From Acidobacteriota bacterium (GTDB taxonomy: Bacteria; Acidobacteriota; Vicinamibacteria; Vicinamibacterales; Vicinamibacteraceae): a stretch of DNA of 13,317 nucleotides. The notes under the pieces are model-generated. The model saw only the letters and a program-made list of their open reading frames with translations. It searched no databases and was not told the DNA's origin. Of the stretch, positions 12,425 to 13,317 are shown one piece after another (positions within the stretch are counted from its first letter, which is position 1; each line of letters starts with the position of its first letter). Made by a program: the position numbers and the translations under genes. The stretch lies in contig JAEZDP010000086.1 in assembly GCA_023418055.1 (NCBI GenBank), positions 1 to 13,317 on the forward strand, written 5' to 3'.

Positions 12425-13317
12425 AGACGTTCCCGCGTTTCATCTGCTCGACGAGGTAGTCCGTCGCACGCCACGCGACGGCAAGGATGGTGAGCGTGGG
12501 GTTCTTCTCGGAGGCGGTCGTGAACGACGAGCCGTCCACCACGAAGACGTTCTTCACCTCGTGCATCTGGTTGAACGCGTTCAGCGCCGACCTCTTCGGG
12601 TCGTCACCCATGCGGCAGGTGCCGTGTTCGTGAATGGCGGAGCCGTTGTTGTCGACGTCCGCGCGCGCGTAGTTCCACAGCTCGATGCCCGACTCCTTGG
12701 CGAGCGCCTCGATCGTGTCGGCCATGTGCTCCACCATCTTCCGCTCGTTGTCGCGGATGCGGTAGTCGATGTGCACGAGGGGCACGCCATAGCGGTCGGT
12801 CCGGCTCTTGTCCACCGTGATGCGGTTGTCGGGATACGTCAACACCTCGCCGAACGGGTGCAGTTCGACCCAGGCGGGATACATCTTACGGACGTCCGCC
12901 TTGAGCTTAGACCCAAAGCCCGCCACCCCGCCAGCAAAGTGCGAGGCGCCGTCGGGGTTGGTCCCCGTGTTCCAGAACTGCAGCCCGAAGCCACGCAGGT
13001 AGTCGCGCCTGTGGGGGTCGCGATGGTTGAAGCGCGGGAGGTAGACGTGGCCCCCACCGATGCCCTTGTCGTCGGTGGCCGGCTTGCCGTAGAGCGACGG
13101 CATGAACCCGCGCGCGTGGATGCGTACCTGCTCGCAGAGGTACCGACCGATGACGTCGCTGCCGTTGCCGAGGCCGTTCGGGTGCACACTCGACGTCGAG
13201 TTCAGCAGGATGCGCGTGGTGTCCACGCAACTGGCACCCATGACGACGATGTTGCCGCGCACCTGGTGCTCGTCGCCGGTCTTCCTGTCGAAGTACTGGA
13301 CGCCGCTGGCGCGGCCG
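12423..13317 (-). CDS. GMC-family oxidoreductase, C-terminal part (5' end outside window)
   Basis: The frame is open through the right window edge; 297 residues are visible. They include the FAD-domain piece GNIVVMGASCVDTTRILLNS, the conserved HEHGTCRMGDDP, and the C-terminal NVFVVDGSSFTTASEKNPTLTI followed by a helix ending RGNV. This is the C-terminal half of a GMC flavoprotein (usual length about 550-580 residues). The N-terminal GxGxxG is not in view. Relatives oxidise sugars, polyols or alcohols, and in several phyla they pair with Gfo/Idh and DUF1080 proteins in keto-glycoside metabolism, but the substrate here is unknown. The GTG at 13262 is an internal Val codon, not a start. The gene is convergent with the SDR gene. 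Confidence 0.9.
   Translation of the reverse strand, partial: GRASGVQYFDRKTGDEHQVRGNIVVMGASCVDTTRILLNSTSSVHPNGLGNGSDVIGRYLCEQVRIHARGFMPSLYGKPATDDKGIGGGHVYLPRFNHRDPHRRDYLRGFGLQFWNTGTNPDGASHFAGGVAGFGSKLKADVRKMYPAWVELHPFGEVLTYPDNRITVDKSRTDRYGVPLVHIDYRIRDNERKMVEHMADTIEALAKESGIELWNYARADVDNNGSAIHEHGTCRMGDDPKRSALNAFNQMHEVKNVFVVDGSSFTTASEKNPTLTILAVAWRATDYLVEQMKRGNV

Overview
The window is a GC-rich bacterial chromosome segment. The gene set suggests an Acidobacteriota genome, perhaps class Vicinamibacteria. The grounds are an outer-membrane TonB-dependent receptor with an N-terminal carboxypeptidase-regulatory-like domain and a Gly-rich loop, a Tat-exported Gfo/Idh/MocA oxidoreductase, a GMC oxidoreductase and a DUF1080-like secreted jelly-roll protein. 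This taxonomic call is inference; no rRNA is present.

Layout. (1) 3-727: the C-terminal part of a large serine recombinase runs directly into, and takes its last ~20 codons from, the antisense strand of a tRNA-Gln(CUG) gene. This looks like the end of an integrated element at a tRNA attachment site. (2) 870-2274: an Rrf2-family regulator and a thioredoxin-reductase-like FAD disulfide oxidoreductase overlap by 11 bp behind a near-consensus promoter. (3) 2392-2934: a DUF2383 four-helix-bundle gene has a sigma-54-type -24/-12 promoter and a strong RBS, and a GNRA-capped hairpin lies between it and the convergent next gene. (4) 2941-6046, minus strand: a tight three-gene operon of a DHFR/RibD-like reductase, a Tat lipoprotein Gfo/Idh/MocA oxidoreductase and a secreted MetX-like alpha/beta hydrolase. 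A heptanucleotide tandem repeat (6071-6168) separates it from the receptor. (5) 6165-11584: a TonB-dependent receptor (minus) diverges from a secreted ConA-like protein, an OmpR-family response regulator and a sensor kinase (plus). (6) 11624-12373: a YgfF-like short-chain dehydrogenase. (7) 12423-13317: the C-terminal part of a GMC oxidoreductase, cut by the window end.

The most interesting region is the divergent intergenic space 8835-8920. It holds two TGAAG/CTTCA half-site pairs, each with an 11-bp period, arranged as a symmetric palindrome centred at 8878. On each side the inner edge of the pair lies exactly 12 bp from a -10-like hexamer, which is followed after 6-7 nt by an ATG. This is the layout expected for an OmpR/PmrA-type response regulator controlling both directions, and such a regulator is encoded two genes downstream. 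The simplest reading is a self-contained envelope module: a two-component system that controls an outer-membrane receptor, a secreted carbohydrate-binding-like protein and itself. Its ligand is unknown.

Several transcription-unit starts (906, 6046, 8834, 8921, 11624) lack a Shine-Dalgarno and have a -10-like hexamer 6-7 nt before the ATG, so leaderless mRNAs may be common here. No gap longer than about 180 bp lacks a feature.
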